From Nitrospirota bacterium (lineage in GTDB: Bacteria > Nitrospirota > Thermodesulfovibrionia > Thermodesulfovibrionales > UBA6898), in NCBI GenBank assembly GCA_016214855.1, contig JACRMT010000004.1, positions 806,001-870,000 on the forward strand: DNA of 64,000 nt, read 5' to 3'. The number at the start of each line of letters is the position of its first letter. The first letter of the stretch is position 1. The notes below the pieces were generated by a model. It saw nothing but the letters and a program-made list of their open reading frames with translations. It had not been told where the DNA came from and made no database searches. A program made the position numbers and the translations under genes. This document shows, one piece after another, positions 1-9,140 of the stretch.

Positions 1-460
1 GAGGGTCGAGCATGGCGCTGATATACATATCTTTCTTGCCTAACTCCTCTGTCTTGGCCCCGAGCGATTCTGCCATGGCGTTGAAGGTGCGCGTCACATC
101 GCCCAGTTCGTCATCGGAAATGACCGGGAGCCTCGTAGCAAGCCTGCCTTCCTGCAGCGCATGCGACCCTTCCTGCAGATTTTTGAGCGAGATCAGCATC
201 TTCCTGAGGAAAAAAATGGCCATGATAAAAGAGAGAACGAGAATATAAAAAACAAAGGGTAGCATCTGCTCGACCAGTTTAGCGGTAAATTCTTTATGCA
301 TAAGACTGTATTCCTCGGACTTGACCGGTTCAAGAGACTCTTCCTTTTCGATCATCTTCTGCACCTGTTTGACCACAGACAGGGAGAAAGGGATGACGAT
401 CATCAGTGCAAAGATCAGAAGCACGGAAACGAAACGATAGAGGATCTTCGTCTTGAACAT
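1..460 (-). CDS. HAMP-domain membrane sensor protein, C-terminus beyond window edge
   Basis: The frame opens with ATG at 460-458 and is still open at base 1, giving at least 153 residues. Two hydrophobic segments (about residues 9-29 and 66-86) enclose a short charged extracytoplasmic loop of about 37 residues. A HAMP linker follows (about 84-138) with D-D-E-L-G-D and T-F-N-A-M-A. The output domain is missing, so it could be a histidine kinase, a cyclase or a chemoreceptor. Its start overlaps the stop of the exporter gene by one base (TGATG), so the two are probably co-translated. With so small a sensing loop, it may sense within the membrane or through a partner protein. Confidence 0.8.
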   Translation of the reverse strand, partial: MFKTKILYRFVSVLLIFALMIVIPFSLSVVKQVQKMIEKEESLEPVKSEEYSLMHKEFTAKLVEQMLPFVFYILVLSFIMAIFFLRKMLISLKNLQEGSHALQEGRLATRLPVISDDELGDVTRTFNAMAESLGAKTEELGKKDMYISAMLDP

Positions 461-1407
461 CAGACCACTGCCTTCAGGAGATAAATGGCAATGAGAACAA
501 CAGCCCAAACAGAAAGAATGACGACCAGGGGGGTCATGCCTTCCTGCACTATAGCGTCAAAGTCAACAGAGAAACCGATAGCGCCAAGCCCGGCGGCAAA
601 ACAGAAGGTGCTGACCGTACGGCTGATATCCTGCAATTGCCGCAGGAGGGGAACCGTATTTACCAGGACGGCAAGGACAAGAAAAACAGCCGCAAACCAG
701 GGGATCTTGACCTTGGCCCCTGATACCCCTGCCCTGAATACTACCAGGGGCAGAACAAAGAAGAGAAATGCGATGCGGACCAGCTTGATCTGAAGCGCGC
801 TTTCGAGACTTTCAGGAGCGACACTGCCTGCAGCAACCTTTACCTGACCTACCATGGGGAGCGTTGTGCCGGCAAAGAAATTGAACTCTTCCCTGCTCAG
901 GGGGGAAAAGTCATAGACAAGAGGATAGAAGATCATGCCGAAGAGGCCGAGCATCATTACAGAAAGTATCGAGATGGACGTCTCCTCCCGCTTTGCCCCT
1001 ATAAGCGGCGAGATGATCGCAATGGCCGAGGCCCCGCAGATCGAGAGTCCGGAGGCAAGGAGCAGAGTAAGATTGCTTCCCAGGGAAAAAACGCGCGAAA
1101 GCAGCATCGTTCCGCCAAAAAGCGCTGAAAAGACCAGGAAGATACTGAGAACAAGACCGGGCTGAAGAGCGCTTATTGAAAGCTGCATGCCATAAAGAGC
1201 GATCCCGACAGGCAGAAGCACCTGCGTCCCGATATCCATGCCGCGCGCCGACGATCTCCGCACGCCGGCCATGTTTCCGATCACCATGCCGATAATGATC
1301 GAAATAACAAGCGCATCAAAAGATGCATGCAGCGAGGCCAGATAGATGGACAACAAGGCGATACCGGTCAGAAGAAAAGCTCCCGGCATGTAATTTTTTA
1401 AGTTCAT
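460..1407 (-). CDS. YeiH/UPF0324 family putative sulfate exporter
   Basis: This 315-residue polytopic membrane protein has about ten hydrophobic segments. It matches the conserved YeiH/YadS family (Cons_hypoth698): L-L-P-V-G-I-A-L-Y-G near residue 70, S-I-C-G-A-S-A-I-A near 122 and a G-Q-V-K-V-A-A-G segment near 190. Members are predicted anion (sulfate) exporters; the substrate is not proven. It is translationally coupled to the HAMP sensor gene, which suggests a sensor/transporter pair. No Shine-Dalgarno is visible. A TAAAAT box at 1418-1423 lies ten bases before the ATG, so the leader would be only a few bases long. Confidence 0.8.
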   Translation of the reverse strand: MNLKNYMPGAFLLTGIALLSIYLASLHASFDALVISIIIGMVIGNMAGVRRSSARGMDIGTQVLLPVGIALYGMQLSISALQPGLVLSIFLVFSALFGGTMLLSRVFSLGSNLTLLLASGLSICGASAIAIISPLIGAKREETSISILSVMMLGLFGMIFYPLVYDFSPLSREEFNFFAGTTLPMVGQVKVAAGSVAPESLESALQIKLVRIAFLFFVLPLVVFRAGVSGAKVKIPWFAAVFLVLAVLVNTVPLLRQLQDISRTVSTFCFAAGLGAIGFSVDFDAIVQEGMTPLVVILSVWAVVLIAIYLLKAVV

Positions 1408-1478
1408 AGCCGCGTGTATTTTACCATAAAAAAAGAGGCGGCAAGATCAAGATAAGAAGGAGCCGCTGTATTACGCGC

Positions 1479-2741
1479 TCAGGGCTGTCCGGCAAGAAAC
1501 GATTCCATGTCGGAAATCCTCAGTTCTCCCTGGCCTGGCTCTGCAAGGTTCTTCCACTTCACCATTCCGGAACGCAGTTCATCGTCTCCCATGATAAAGA
1601 CATGGCGCACTGCCATTCTGTCAGCCCTGCGCATCTGGCTCTTCAGCGAGCTTGCGGCATCACCGACTTCAACCCAGAGGCCCTGTCTTCTCAACTGTTC
1701 AGCAAGAACAAGACAGGCGCTGCCTGCTGCATCGCCGAGTGCAGCAAAAAAAACAGCAGGAGACGGAGGTTTCTGAAGTTCGGTCTTCTTCAACAGCTCG
1801 ATCACCCTCTCCATGCCCAGGGCAAAACCGACAGCAGGCGTCTCAGGCCCGCCGAACTCCTTTACCAGCCGGTCATATCTGCCGCCGGCTGCCACCGCAT
1901 TCTGCGCTCCAAGGCTCTGACTCGTTACCTCAAAAGTGGTTCTGGTGTAGTAATCAAGTCCCCGCACCATATCAGCATTAAGGGAGTAGGGCACCTGAAG
2001 GAGTGTCAGGAATCCCTGGAGTTTTTCAAAGTGAGAGCGGCATCCTTCACAAAGATGGGCGGTTATCTTCGGAGCGCCCTGCCTCTGCTCCCGGCAGGTG
2101 CCTGCCTTGCAATCAAGGATCCTCAGAGGGTTTTTGTCATATCTTCTTTTGCAGTCATCACACAGGTGCTCTTTTTTATCAGCAAAGAAGCCCAGGAGGG
2201 CATCACGATAACCTGGCCTGCACTGCTCACAGCCTATGGAATTGACCTGAAATGAGACACCTTCAAGCCCTATGCCGGTGAGCAGACGTCCCAGCATCGC
2301 AATGATCTCTGCATCCATGCCCGGGCCGGGATCTGCAAAGGCTTCAACACCGATCTGATAGAACTGCCTGAATCTCCCGGACTGGGGCCGTTCATACCGG
2401 AACATGGGGCCAAGGTAATAGAATTTCTGCGGCGCCGCAAGTTTATCGAGATGATTTTCCACATAGCTGCGCACAACAGATGCCGTGCCTTCAGGCCGCA
2501 GGGTAACGCTCCGGTCTCCCTTATCCGTGAAGGTGTACATCTCCTTTTCGACAATATCCGTGCTCTCGCCGATGGAGCGCGAAAAGACCGTCGTGGATTC
2601 CATGATCGGTGTTCTGATCTCCTGAAAACCATAGGTCGAAAAGATCTGCCGGGCAGTCTGCTCGACCTTCTGCCAAATAAAACTGTCAGGCGGCAGGATA
2701 TCCTGCATGCCCTTCAGGGTCTTGTACTGCAGGCTGCTCAC
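1479..2741 (-). CDS. hisS: Histidyl-tRNA synthetase
   Basis: This class II aminoacyl-tRNA synthetase charges tRNA-His in the cytoplasm. The 420-residue length is normal. Visible signatures are motif 2 (F-R-Y-E-R-P-Q-S-G-R-F-R-Q-F near residue 115), the histidine-specific loop G-L-D-Y-Y-T-R-T near 262, the A-A-G-G-R-Y-D motif near 287 and a C-terminal anticodon-binding domain. An insert with several Cys pairs (C-x2-C around 170-235) may bind metal. The ATG overlaps the stop of the DivIVA gene (ATGA), making it the last gene of the yggS-proC-yggT-divIVA-hisS operon. Confidence 0.97.
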   Translation of the reverse strand: MSSLQYKTLKGMQDILPPDSFIWQKVEQTARQIFSTYGFQEIRTPIMESTTVFSRSIGESTDIVEKEMYTFTDKGDRSVTLRPEGTASVVRSYVENHLDKLAAPQKFYYLGPMFRYERPQSGRFRQFYQIGVEAFADPGPGMDAEIIAMLGRLLTGIGLEGVSFQVNSIGCEQCRPGYRDALLGFFADKKEHLCDDCKRRYDKNPLRILDCKAGTCREQRQGAPKITAHLCEGCRSHFEKLQGFLTLLQVPYSLNADMVRGLDYYTRTTFEVTSQSLGAQNAVAAGGRYDRLVKEFGGPETPAVGFALGMERVIELLKKTELQKPPSPAVFFAALGDAAGSACLVLAEQLRRQGLWVEVGDAASSLKSQMRRADRMAVRHVFIMGDDELRSGMVKWKNLAEPGQGELRISDMESFLAGQP

Positions 2742-3217
2742 TCGGGCATTACTTCCCTGTCGCTGGTCTCCCAGCGCTCATCGGTTTCAAGCATCCTCAG
2801 ATGCCCTTCGACCAGCCTCTTCAGCTCTTCCCGGAAATGGCGGCGAATACCCTTCATGTCCGTTATGTCCTCGTGGATCTTTATGACCTTCTCATGCGCT
2901 TCCTTGATCATGATATCAGCCTTGGCCTCTGCTTCCTTCACCAGGAGCTCTGCCTCTTTCCGCGCATTCGTCTTGTAGTCTTCGACCATCTGCTGGGCGG
3001 TCATGAGCGTCTCCTTGAGCGTTATCTCCATGTCGCGGTATTCCCTGATCTGACTCTCCGCCCTCTGGATATTCTCTTTGAGATTCGAGTTCTCTCTGAG
3101 CAGGTCCTCCATCTCTTCACGGACGATCTCAAGAAAACCGAACACCTCCTCGACATCGAATCCCCTGAACTTCATTTTGAACTGCTTCTGCTGGATTTCC
3201 AGCGGCGAGATTCTCAT
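2738..3217 (-). CDS. DivIVA-domain coiled-coil protein
   Basis: This 159-residue protein begins with the DivIVA N-terminal lipid-binding region. It opens I-S-P-L-E-I-Q-Q-K-Q-F and has the F-R-G-F-D-V-E-E-V-F-G-F-L motif near residue 18. Almost continuous heptad-rich helix follows to about residue 140, predicted as a coiled coil. DivIVA proteins mark curved or polar membrane and recruit division or envelope factors. The gene overlaps yggT upstream and hisS downstream by four bases each (ATGA). The yggS-proC-yggT-divIVA order is a classic cell-envelope and division neighbourhood. Confidence 0.9.
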   Translation of the reverse strand: MRISPLEIQQKQFKMKFRGFDVEEVFGFLEIVREEMEDLLRENSNLKENIQRAESQIREYRDMEITLKETLMTAQQMVEDYKTNARKEAELLVKEAEAKADIMIKEAHEKVIKIHEDITDMKGIRRHFREELKRLVEGHLRMLETDERWETSDREVMPE

Positions 3218-3528
3218 ATGACGACTCCCCCTTTGATTTTAATGCCGATCTCAACAAGTGAACGTATGAGCACCATCTGGATGAACAGAATGCCGAGTAT
3301 TACTACAATCGGAGAAATATCTATAGGACCAAGTTTATTGCCAAAAAGCCGCCGAATAGGCCTGAAGACCGGTTCTGTAACATTTCTGAGAAAACGGACA
3401 ACCGGGTTGTACGGGTCAGGACTGACCCAGCTTATCAGTGCAGCAATGATCACGATCCATTTATAGATCTCCAGCAGCATGTCTGCTATTCTTCCGACCG
3501 CCATTAACAGGTTCCCGACAATAAGCAT
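3214..3528 (-). CDS. yggT: YggT family membrane protein
   Basis: This 104-residue protein has two strongly hydrophobic segments (about 5-40 and 75-100). Between them is the YggT hallmark: I-S-W-V-S-P-D-P-Y-N-P-V-V-R-F-L followed by T-E-P-V-F-R-P-I-R-R. The family is conserved beside yggS, proC and divIVA and has been linked to envelope and osmotic functions, but its biochemistry is not settled. The stop overlaps the divIVA start. About 97 bases separate it from proC upstream, with no obvious promoter. Confidence 0.9.
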   Translation of the reverse strand: MLIVGNLLMAVGRIADMLLEIYKWIVIIAALISWVSPDPYNPVVRFLRNVTEPVFRPIRRLFGNKLGPIDISPIVVILGILFIQMVLIRSLVEIGIKIKGGVVI

Positions 3529-3625
3529 TCTTACCTCGATGTTTGATGTTGAAGGCTATTTTACAACGGCATGCTCTTTTTTATCTATGCAGGCAAAGAG
3601 ATGCGCCAGGCTGCAGACATCGCCG

Positions 3626-4414
3626 TCAGGCTTTCTTCCCCAACTCCTCTGCCCTGCTTTTTGCGGCAGACAGCGCATCCAGAACCATAGGTTTCAATCC
3701 TTTTTCCTCAAAAACCTTCAGGCCGGCGGCGGTGGTGCCGCCCGGCGAGGTGACCATCTGTCTGAGTTTTTCCGGCGACATGCCGGTATCAAGCAGCTTT
3801 GCTGTACCAAGAGCGGTCTGGACAGCCAGTTCTGCTGCATCATTTCTGTTCAGTCCGAGCTTCTCGCCGGCCTCGATCATCGCCTCAATGAACAGCGCAA
3901 TAAAGGCAGGGCCGCTGCCCGAGACCGCAGTCACTGCATCCATAAGCCGTTCAGGAAGCGCGATCACCCTGCCGACGGACATCAGGATGCTCTTGACGAT
4001 ATTGATCTCGCTGCCGGTAAAGCATTCGCAGAGCGAGTACACGGACATGCCCTCCTGAATAAGGGCAGGCGTGTTCGGCATTACCCTGATGATCTTACCC
4101 GTCTTCAGCCTGGACTGCAGATAAGAAAGCGTGATGCCTGCGGCGATCGAAACAACCGTTTTCGTATCATCGATAACATCTGCTATCTCATCAAGAACGA
4201 CTTCCATGTTCTGCGGTTTCACTGCCAGTATGATGATATCGCAGAAAGAAGCGACCTCCCTACCCGACTGCAGCGTCTTCACCCCATACGTTTTTTCAAG
4301 CTCCTGCCGCCGCTCCAGCCGGGGCTCCGAGACAACGATATCCTTCATGCCTTCTGCTGTCATACCCTTGATCAGGGCCTCTGCCATATTTCCGCCGCCG
4401 ATAAATCCGATCAT
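3626..4414 (-). CDS. proC: Pyrroline-5-carboxylate reductase
   Basis: The enzyme reduces 1-pyrroline-5-carboxylate to proline with NAD(P)H, the last step of proline synthesis. The 262 residues start at ATG 4414-4412, preceded at good distance by G-G-A-G-A-G-A-G-G. An upstream TTG (4432) in the same frame is less likely, because the ATG product begins directly with the Rossmann strand M-I-G-F-I-G-G-G-N-M. The C-terminal dimerisation domain has the A-V-S-G-S-G-P-A-F motif near residue 160. It starts one base after the yggS stop, in the same operon. Confidence 0.96.
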   Translation of the reverse strand: MIGFIGGGNMAEALIKGMTAEGMKDIVVSEPRLERRQELEKTYGVKTLQSGREVASFCDIIILAVKPQNMEVVLDEIADVIDDTKTVVSIAAGITLSYLQSRLKTGKIIRVMPNTPALIQEGMSVYSLCECFTGSEINIVKSILMSVGRVIALPERLMDAVTAVSGSGPAFIALFIEAMIEAGEKLGLNRNDAAELAVQTALGTAKLLDTGMSPEKLRQMVTSPGGTTAAGLKVFEEKGLKPMVLDALSAAKSRAEELGKKA

Positions 4415-4415
4415 A

Positions 4416-5117
4416 TCAACACCTCTCTCCAAAAATTGCTGTTCCTATTCTGACCATAGTAGCGCCCTGCTCTATGGCTGCCTCATAATCATGGGACATG
4501 CCCATCGAAAGCTCAGGAAGTCTGAACCCGTCCTTCTCTGCCTCATCCCGCAGCTCCCTCAGCCGTCTGAAGTATGGCACAACATCACTGACATTCTCCC
4601 GATAGGGGGGAATGGTCATCAGCCCCTCAAGCCGCAGATGCGTCAGCTGCATAATTCTTTCCAGCAGTTCATGCAGGCCCTCTTCTGATACGCCGCTTTT
4701 TGTTTCTTCGTCGGAGAGCTTTACCTGGACCAGGACCCTTTGCGTCTTGCCAAACCTTTCCGCCTGTCTGTCCAGTTCTTCTGCCAGTTCGATCGTATCG
4801 ACAGAATGGATGACCTCAAAGAGCTGCACCGCGTCCTTTGCCTTGTTCTTCTGAAGGTGGCCGATCAGATGCCATTCGAGCTTCTGGGGGAGAGCCCGGA
4901 TCTCATCGCTCATGATCTTCTTTTTGGCCTCCTGAATCCTGTTTTCCCCAAAGAGCCGCATGCCGCTGTCAACAGCTTCCCGAATAGCTCCTGCGCCGAC
5001 CGTCTTGGTAACCACAATGAGCCGTACCTCCTCAGGGCTGCGGTCAGCCTTCACAGCTCCCCGGGAGATAATGCTGCATACTTTCTGTATATTTTCCAAA
5101 ACAGAACCGCTGTTCAT
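4416..5117 (-). CDS. yggS: YggS family PLP-binding homeostasis protein
   Basis: This 233-residue single-domain alanine-racemase-fold protein keeps pyridoxal phosphate levels balanced and has no known catalytic activity. Markers are the PLP lysine in I-V-V-T-K-T (near 35), G-E-N-R-I-Q-E-A, W-H-L-I-G-H-L-Q-K-N-K and the C-terminal S-M-G-M-S-H-D-Y and R-I-G-T-A-I-F-G motifs. Two ATGs are possible (5123, 5117). A TATAAT box at 5126-5131 is only two bases from the first and eight from the second, and there is no Shine-Dalgarno. A leaderless start at 5117 is preferred. It heads the proC-yggT-divIVA-hisS operon. Confidence 0.94.
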   Translation of the reverse strand: MNSGSVLENIQKVCSIISRGAVKADRSPEEVRLIVVTKTVGAGAIREAVDSGMRLFGENRIQEAKKKIMSDEIRALPQKLEWHLIGHLQKNKAKDAVQLFEVIHSVDTIELAEELDRQAERFGKTQRVLVQVKLSDEETKSGVSEEGLHELLERIMQLTHLRLEGLMTIPPYRENVSDVVPYFRRLRELRDEAEKDGFRLPELSMGMSHDYEAAIEQGATMVRIGTAIFGERC

Positions 5118-5167
5118 TGGCATTAATTATAGGGCAGCAGCATGATGAAAATACAATGCAGCACTTG

Positions 5168-5785
5168 TCATGCAGCCCTGATGAACCAGGCGCCGAAAAA
5201 GATGAGAAAAACTGCGCAGGCCGCCAACACGATCTTATATGCCTTTTCCCCCATGATCTTTCTCCCTTTTGCAGCAGCATAGGAGATAAGGCTGTACCAG
5301 ACAAGGTCTGCAGCGATATGGCCGAGGAAGAACACAACAACACCGGCTATGCCGTATTTCATGGAACTCACCAGATAACCGAGACCGATCGTGGCCCACC
5401 AGATGACCCAGTACGGATTCGCAAGGCTTGCGACAATGCCGGTCAGAACAAGGTTCATCTCTTTTATGCCGCTCTCTGCCGACAGATCAAGCCTGACGCT
5501 GCGCAGGTCCTTCAGAATCATGATACCCATAAACACCAGCATACCGCCGCCGGCCAGACTGATCACATATCTCGTTGTTTCGTGTTTCAAAAAGGGCGAG
5601 AGGCCTGCCAGGATCAGCACAATGATCAGAATCTCAAGGATTGCATGGCCAAGGATCAGGAGAGGACCGGTGGATGCGCCCCGCCGGACTGACTCACTTA
5701 CCGTGATCGTAAAGAGCGGTCCCGGCACCAGAGCTCCTGACAATGCGATCATGAATGAAGAAACCGCTATGACGGCAAGATTCAT
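5168..5785 (-). CDS. LysE/RhtB family amino-acid exporter
   Basis: This 205-residue membrane protein has about six hydrophobic helices. Its N-terminus matches LysE translocators: A-L-S-G-A-L-V-P-G-P-L-F-T in helix 1, then G-P-L-L-I-L-G-H-A-I-L-E and a mid-protein N-P-Y-W-V-I-W-W. Members export amino acids or related small metabolites; the substrate here is unknown. The ATG overlaps the stop of the radical SAM gene (ATGA), so the two are co-translated. It may export a product or by-product of that enzyme, but this is only inference. Confidence 0.88.
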   Translation of the reverse strand: MNLAVIAVSSFMIALSGALVPGPLFTITVSESVRRGASTGPLLILGHAILEILIIVLILAGLSPFLKHETTRYVISLAGGGMLVFMGIMILKDLRSVRLDLSAESGIKEMNLVLTGIVASLANPYWVIWWATIGLGYLVSSMKYGIAGVVVFFLGHIAADLVWYSLISYAAAKGRKIMGEKAYKIVLAACAVFLIFFGAWFIRAA

Positions 5786-7413
5786 CCGTTCAAAGCCTTC
5801 TGGTATTCCGCCCAGAGATGCTCTTTGGTAACTCCGGCATCGATGAAGTCCCAGGGGAGGGGCTCAGCGAAATCCTTCTGACGGTAAATGAAGGAAGCGA
5901 TATCGACATCTGCAGAACCTTTCTTTATGACATCGATATCATCAAGGGCAATGCGCTCTGCTACCCGGCCGACACGTCTGTCCCCCAGGGCGAAAAGTCC
6001 CTGCAGGTGCGCCTGTTTGGGTATATCATGGAGCACCTTGACGCCTTTTTCCCGGGCAAGTCCCTTCTTTATCATCTGAAGTTTTTCCTTGATGCTCTTC
6101 AGCGGCTCCATGGGATGCCACTGAAACGGCGTAAAGGGTTTCGGCACAAAGGTGCTGACGCTCAAACGGATCTGCCCTTTGCGCGTATTCCTGCGAATAG
6201 TCCTGACCAGATCCATCATGCCGTCAATATCTGCCATGGTCTCTGTCGGCAGACCGATCATAAAGTAGAGCCTCAGCGTCTCGACACCGCACTCCAGTAT
6301 CTGTCTTGCGGTCTCAAGGATGTCCTCCTCGCCGATCTTTTTGTTGACCACATCCCTCAGGCGCTGCGTCCCGGCCTCAGGTGCAATGGATATGCTCCTG
6401 TGTCCCTTCATCAGCCGTACAAGTCTTGCACTCTTCGGACTTGCCCGCAATGAGGTGATAGAGAAGTCAACGCCCTCCATCTGCAGTATTTCTTCTGCAT
6501 GCGGATAATCGGAAAGGGACGGCCCGATAAGGCCGATCTTCTGCGTTCGCTGAACTGCGGCCCTGATCTCTGCAGAAAGTTCTGCAAAGTCTTTCTTTCT
6601 CGGCGGGTTATAAATATGGCCTGCAACGCAAAAACGGCAGGACCAGGGGCAGCCCCGCATTGCCTCAAGGAGAAACATGTTAGAGAACTCAGCGTGGGGA
6701 GTCAGGATCGTTGACCTGAGAAAAGACCGCGCAATGTCCTTTATGGTCCTTTTGCATACGGTTTCCGGAGCATGATGAGACACATCCCTTCCCGTGATCT
6801 TTCCTGCCTCGTCATAACGCACAGTATAGAACTCCGGCAGATAAATGCCCTTGACTGCGGTCAGTTTCTCAAGAAGCTCTTCCCGCCCACCTGCTCCACG
6901 ATAATGTGAAAGAAATTCTTCAAGCATCTCCTCTGCCTCGCCGACGAATATGACATCCATGAAATCGGCAAGCGGCTCAGGATTATAAAAAGCAGCTACG
7001 CCTCCCATGATCACCAGAGGATGATGCGACGACCGATCAGAACGCCGCAGAGGGATCCTTGCCATCTTCAGCATCTTTAGCAGGTTCGGGTAATCGTTCT
7101 CAAACGATACGGAAAATGCGATGATATCAAAGGCAGAAAGGGGTCTTTTTGACTCAAGGGAAAAGGGCTCAGAACCTGACTTCTGATATTCCTCCAGATC
7201 TTCCTTGTCAGGAAAAAAAATCCTCTCGCAGACGACATCACTCAAACTGTTGAAAAAGCCATAGATACCCTGAAATCCCAGACTCGACATGGCAACGGAA
7301 TATGTGTTGGGGTAGCAAAGGCCAATATTTATCCTGCCGCCGGGATCCTTGAATATCACACCTTTTTCCTGTGATATCAATGAGTTTGCTTTATCTTTCA
7401 GCTTTCTGTTCAT
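5782..7413 (-). CDS. Radical SAM protein with B12-binding-like N-terminal domain
   Basis: About 543 residues. The N-terminal half (to about 190) resembles the cobalamin-binding-like region of TIGR03960-type proteins: I-G-L-C-Y-P-N-T-Y near residue 30, then F-D-I-I-A-F-S-V and V-I-M-G-G-V-A-A-F. The radical SAM core has C-P-W-S-C-R-F-C (C-x3-C-x2-C) near 250, then S-I-A-P-E-A-G and a (beta-alpha)6-like run. The substrate is unknown. ATG 7413 is chosen; an in-frame GTG at 7425 is the alternative. Neither has a good ribosome site, and a TATAAT box lies near 7440. It is coupled to the LysE exporter. Confidence 0.88.
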   Translation of the reverse strand: MNRKLKDKANSLISQEKGVIFKDPGGRINIGLCYPNTYSVAMSSLGFQGIYGFFNSLSDVVCERIFFPDKEDLEEYQKSGSEPFSLESKRPLSAFDIIAFSVSFENDYPNLLKMLKMARIPLRRSDRSSHHPLVIMGGVAAFYNPEPLADFMDVIFVGEAEEMLEEFLSHYRGAGGREELLEKLTAVKGIYLPEFYTVRYDEAGKITGRDVSHHAPETVCKRTIKDIARSFLRSTILTPHAEFSNMFLLEAMRGCPWSCRFCVAGHIYNPPRKKDFAELSAEIRAAVQRTQKIGLIGPSLSDYPHAEEILQMEGVDFSITSLRASPKSARLVRLMKGHRSISIAPEAGTQRLRDVVNKKIGEEDILETARQILECGVETLRLYFMIGLPTETMADIDGMMDLVRTIRRNTRKGQIRLSVSTFVPKPFTPFQWHPMEPLKSIKEKLQMIKKGLAREKGVKVLHDIPKQAHLQGLFALGDRRVGRVAERIALDDIDVIKKGSADVDIASFIYRQKDFAEPLPWDFIDAGVTKEHLWAEYQKALNG

Positions 7414-7506
7414 AATATGTTGCACATTCCCGCTGAATCATTATACTTGATTCATACATATGTTACTGAACTGACAATGGCATATTAATTGCAGAGATAA
7501 TCACAT

Positions 7507-8382
7507 ATGCAACTTGTTATGGATGATAATGACTTTGCAGCGCTGAAAACGCTTATGGAAGATGAATTCGGACTTTCTCTTAAGGCGCATACCCGGGAGA
7601 GCTTTGCACGGAAGATAAAGCCCCGCCTTGAGGCCCTCCGGATGAGCTCCATGAAAGAGTATCTCCATTATCTCGCCAACGATCCGCTTTCGAAGATCGA
7701 GCTGCATGACCTGCCGAGCTTTGTGATGAACACCGAGAGCTATTTCCTGAGGGAATTTGCTCAGTTCGAGCTTTTTCTGGACCTTTACCGGCAGAAGAGG
7801 AAGAACAAGGTATTGCGATCAGACAAATCGCTTTCCATTCTTTCTGCCGGCTGTTCAGCAGGACAGGAGCCTTACAGCATAGCCATGCTGCTCAGAAACC
7901 AGCCTGAACCCCTGCATGGATGGGACGTCAGGATATTGGGACTCGATATTAACGTGCTGGCACTTGAAAAGGCCAGAAGTGGGGTCTACAGCGCATATTC
8001 CCTCCGCGGCTCCAACATCGACCTCATTGAGAAGTATTTCAAAAGAACCTATTCGGAGACCTGTGAAACACCGAAAGAATGTTTCAGACTGATGCCTGAG
8101 ATCATCAGCAGCATTGAGTATATGCACGGCAACATCCTGCAGCCGTTGGTACTCAAGGGGATCAGCAACCTCGATTTTATTTTCTGCAGAAATCTGCTGA
8201 TGTACATGTCAAAAAAGGCGGCAGACCAGATAGCACTCAGTTTATGGGAAGCGCTTGCTGATGACGGATATCTCTTTATCGGCCAGTCAGAGACCTTACG
8301 AAAGAGGGACGATCTTTTTGAGCCGATGAGTTTCCCGGGTGTGACCATTTACCGGAAGAACCGGTCGGCCGCAGCTGTCTGA
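7507..8382 (+). CDS. cheR: CheR-type protein-glutamate O-methyltransferase
   Basis: CheR methylates glutamates of chemoreceptors using SAM. The 291 residues show a helical CheR N-domain (about 5-75) with N-T-E-S-Y-F-L-R-E near 78. The SAM site I-L-S-A-G-C-S-A-G-Q-E-P-Y-S-I-A is near 115, followed by L-D-I-N-V-L-A-L-E-K-A-R and F-I-F-C-R-N-L-L-M-Y near 215. No chemoreceptor, CheA or CheB lies nearby, so it is an orphan or serves a chemoreceptor elsewhere. A GATAAT box at 7496-7501 lies five bases from the ATG with no Shine-Dalgarno, again suggesting a leaderless transcript. Confidence 0.93.
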   Translation: MQLVMDDNDFAALKTLMEDEFGLSLKAHTRESFARKIKPRLEALRMSSMKEYLHYLANDPLSKIELHDLPSFVMNTESYFLREFAQFELFLDLYRQKRKNKVLRSDKSLSILSAGCSAGQEPYSIAMLLRNQPEPLHGWDVRILGLDINVLALEKARSGVYSAYSLRGSNIDLIEKYFKRTYSETCETPKECFRLMPEIISSIEYMHGNILQPLVLKGISNLDFIFCRNLLMYMSKKAADQIALSLWEALADDGYLFIGQSETLRKRDDLFEPMSFPGVTIYRKNRSAAAV

Positions 8383-8408
8383 TCCGGGAAAAAGACCGTT
8401 GCAAAGTT

Positions 8409-9017
8409 CTACAGAAATATCAGAACTGACATCATGGCAACTGACCAGAGCACGTCTATCGGCAGATGATTTAGTGCCGTTGAATCGAACAGAAGGTCTG
8501 CCCTTGCTTCCCATTCATCATCAGCAAGCCAGAGGATGAGCGTAACCGGAATATGAGCAAACGGCAAGAGCTCGATCGCGACATCGCCGTATTCAACCGC
8601 CCTGCCCCCATGCAAGAGCCCCCGCTCCCTGAACGCCCTCCTGTCGTGAGCATATTTCTTTGCAATACTGTCCAGAGGAAGGACATGAGATCCGCGAAAG
8701 AAGATATCACCACCCGTCATGCCTGACGGCTTGACCAGCATGCCGGCAGGCCTCACATCAGAGGCCTTCACCATATACCAGAGCAGTGAAAGCACAAAAA
8801 AATAGCGCAGACGCGTCAGAAAGATCTCGCCCTCAGGCTCAAGATTCAGGATGATCTTCTTCTGGGGATCTACGGAAAACAGGGTACCAAAGGCCGGAAG
8901 ATCGTATATCTTACTGCGATCGTTATACTGTGCACCGGTTCGTCTGCAGACATCATCAGGCAAAAGTCCTGCAAGGATCTCCCACGCCTTGTCCTCACCT
9001 GATATGATCTCAGCCAT
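8409..9017 (-). CDS. DUF3786 domain protein
   Basis: This 202-residue soluble protein fits DUF3786, a family of unknown function common in anaerobes, often near corrinoid or CO-dehydrogenase genes. The pattern begins with A-W-E-I-L-A-G-L-L-P-D-D-V, then G-A-Q-Y near residue 29, F-F-R-G-S-H-V-L-P near 105 and a C-terminal P-V-T-L-I-L-W-L-A-D-D-E-W. It is convergent with cheR. A perfect TATAAT box (9023-9028) lies five bases before the ATG without a Shine-Dalgarno, predicting a leaderless message. No corrinoid gene is visible here, so the context says little about its role. Confidence 0.8.
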   Translation of the reverse strand: MAEIISGEDKAWEILAGLLPDDVCRRTGAQYNDRSKIYDLPAFGTLFSVDPQKKIILNLEPEGEIFLTRLRYFFVLSLLWYMVKASDVRPAGMLVKPSGMTGGDIFFRGSHVLPLDSIAKKYAHDRRAFRERGLLHGGRAVEYGDVAIELLPFAHIPVTLILWLADDEWEARADLLFDSTALNHLPIDVLWSVAMMSVLIFL

Positions 9018-9140
9018 AGCTCATTATACGACAGAATCAGGGATCATGAACACGTTTTATATTCTGAGAAACAGATGAGCCTGAGGCGCCAGAATCAGGC
9101 GTTTGAAACAAAGTAAAGCCATGCGTGGTATTATTCAGAC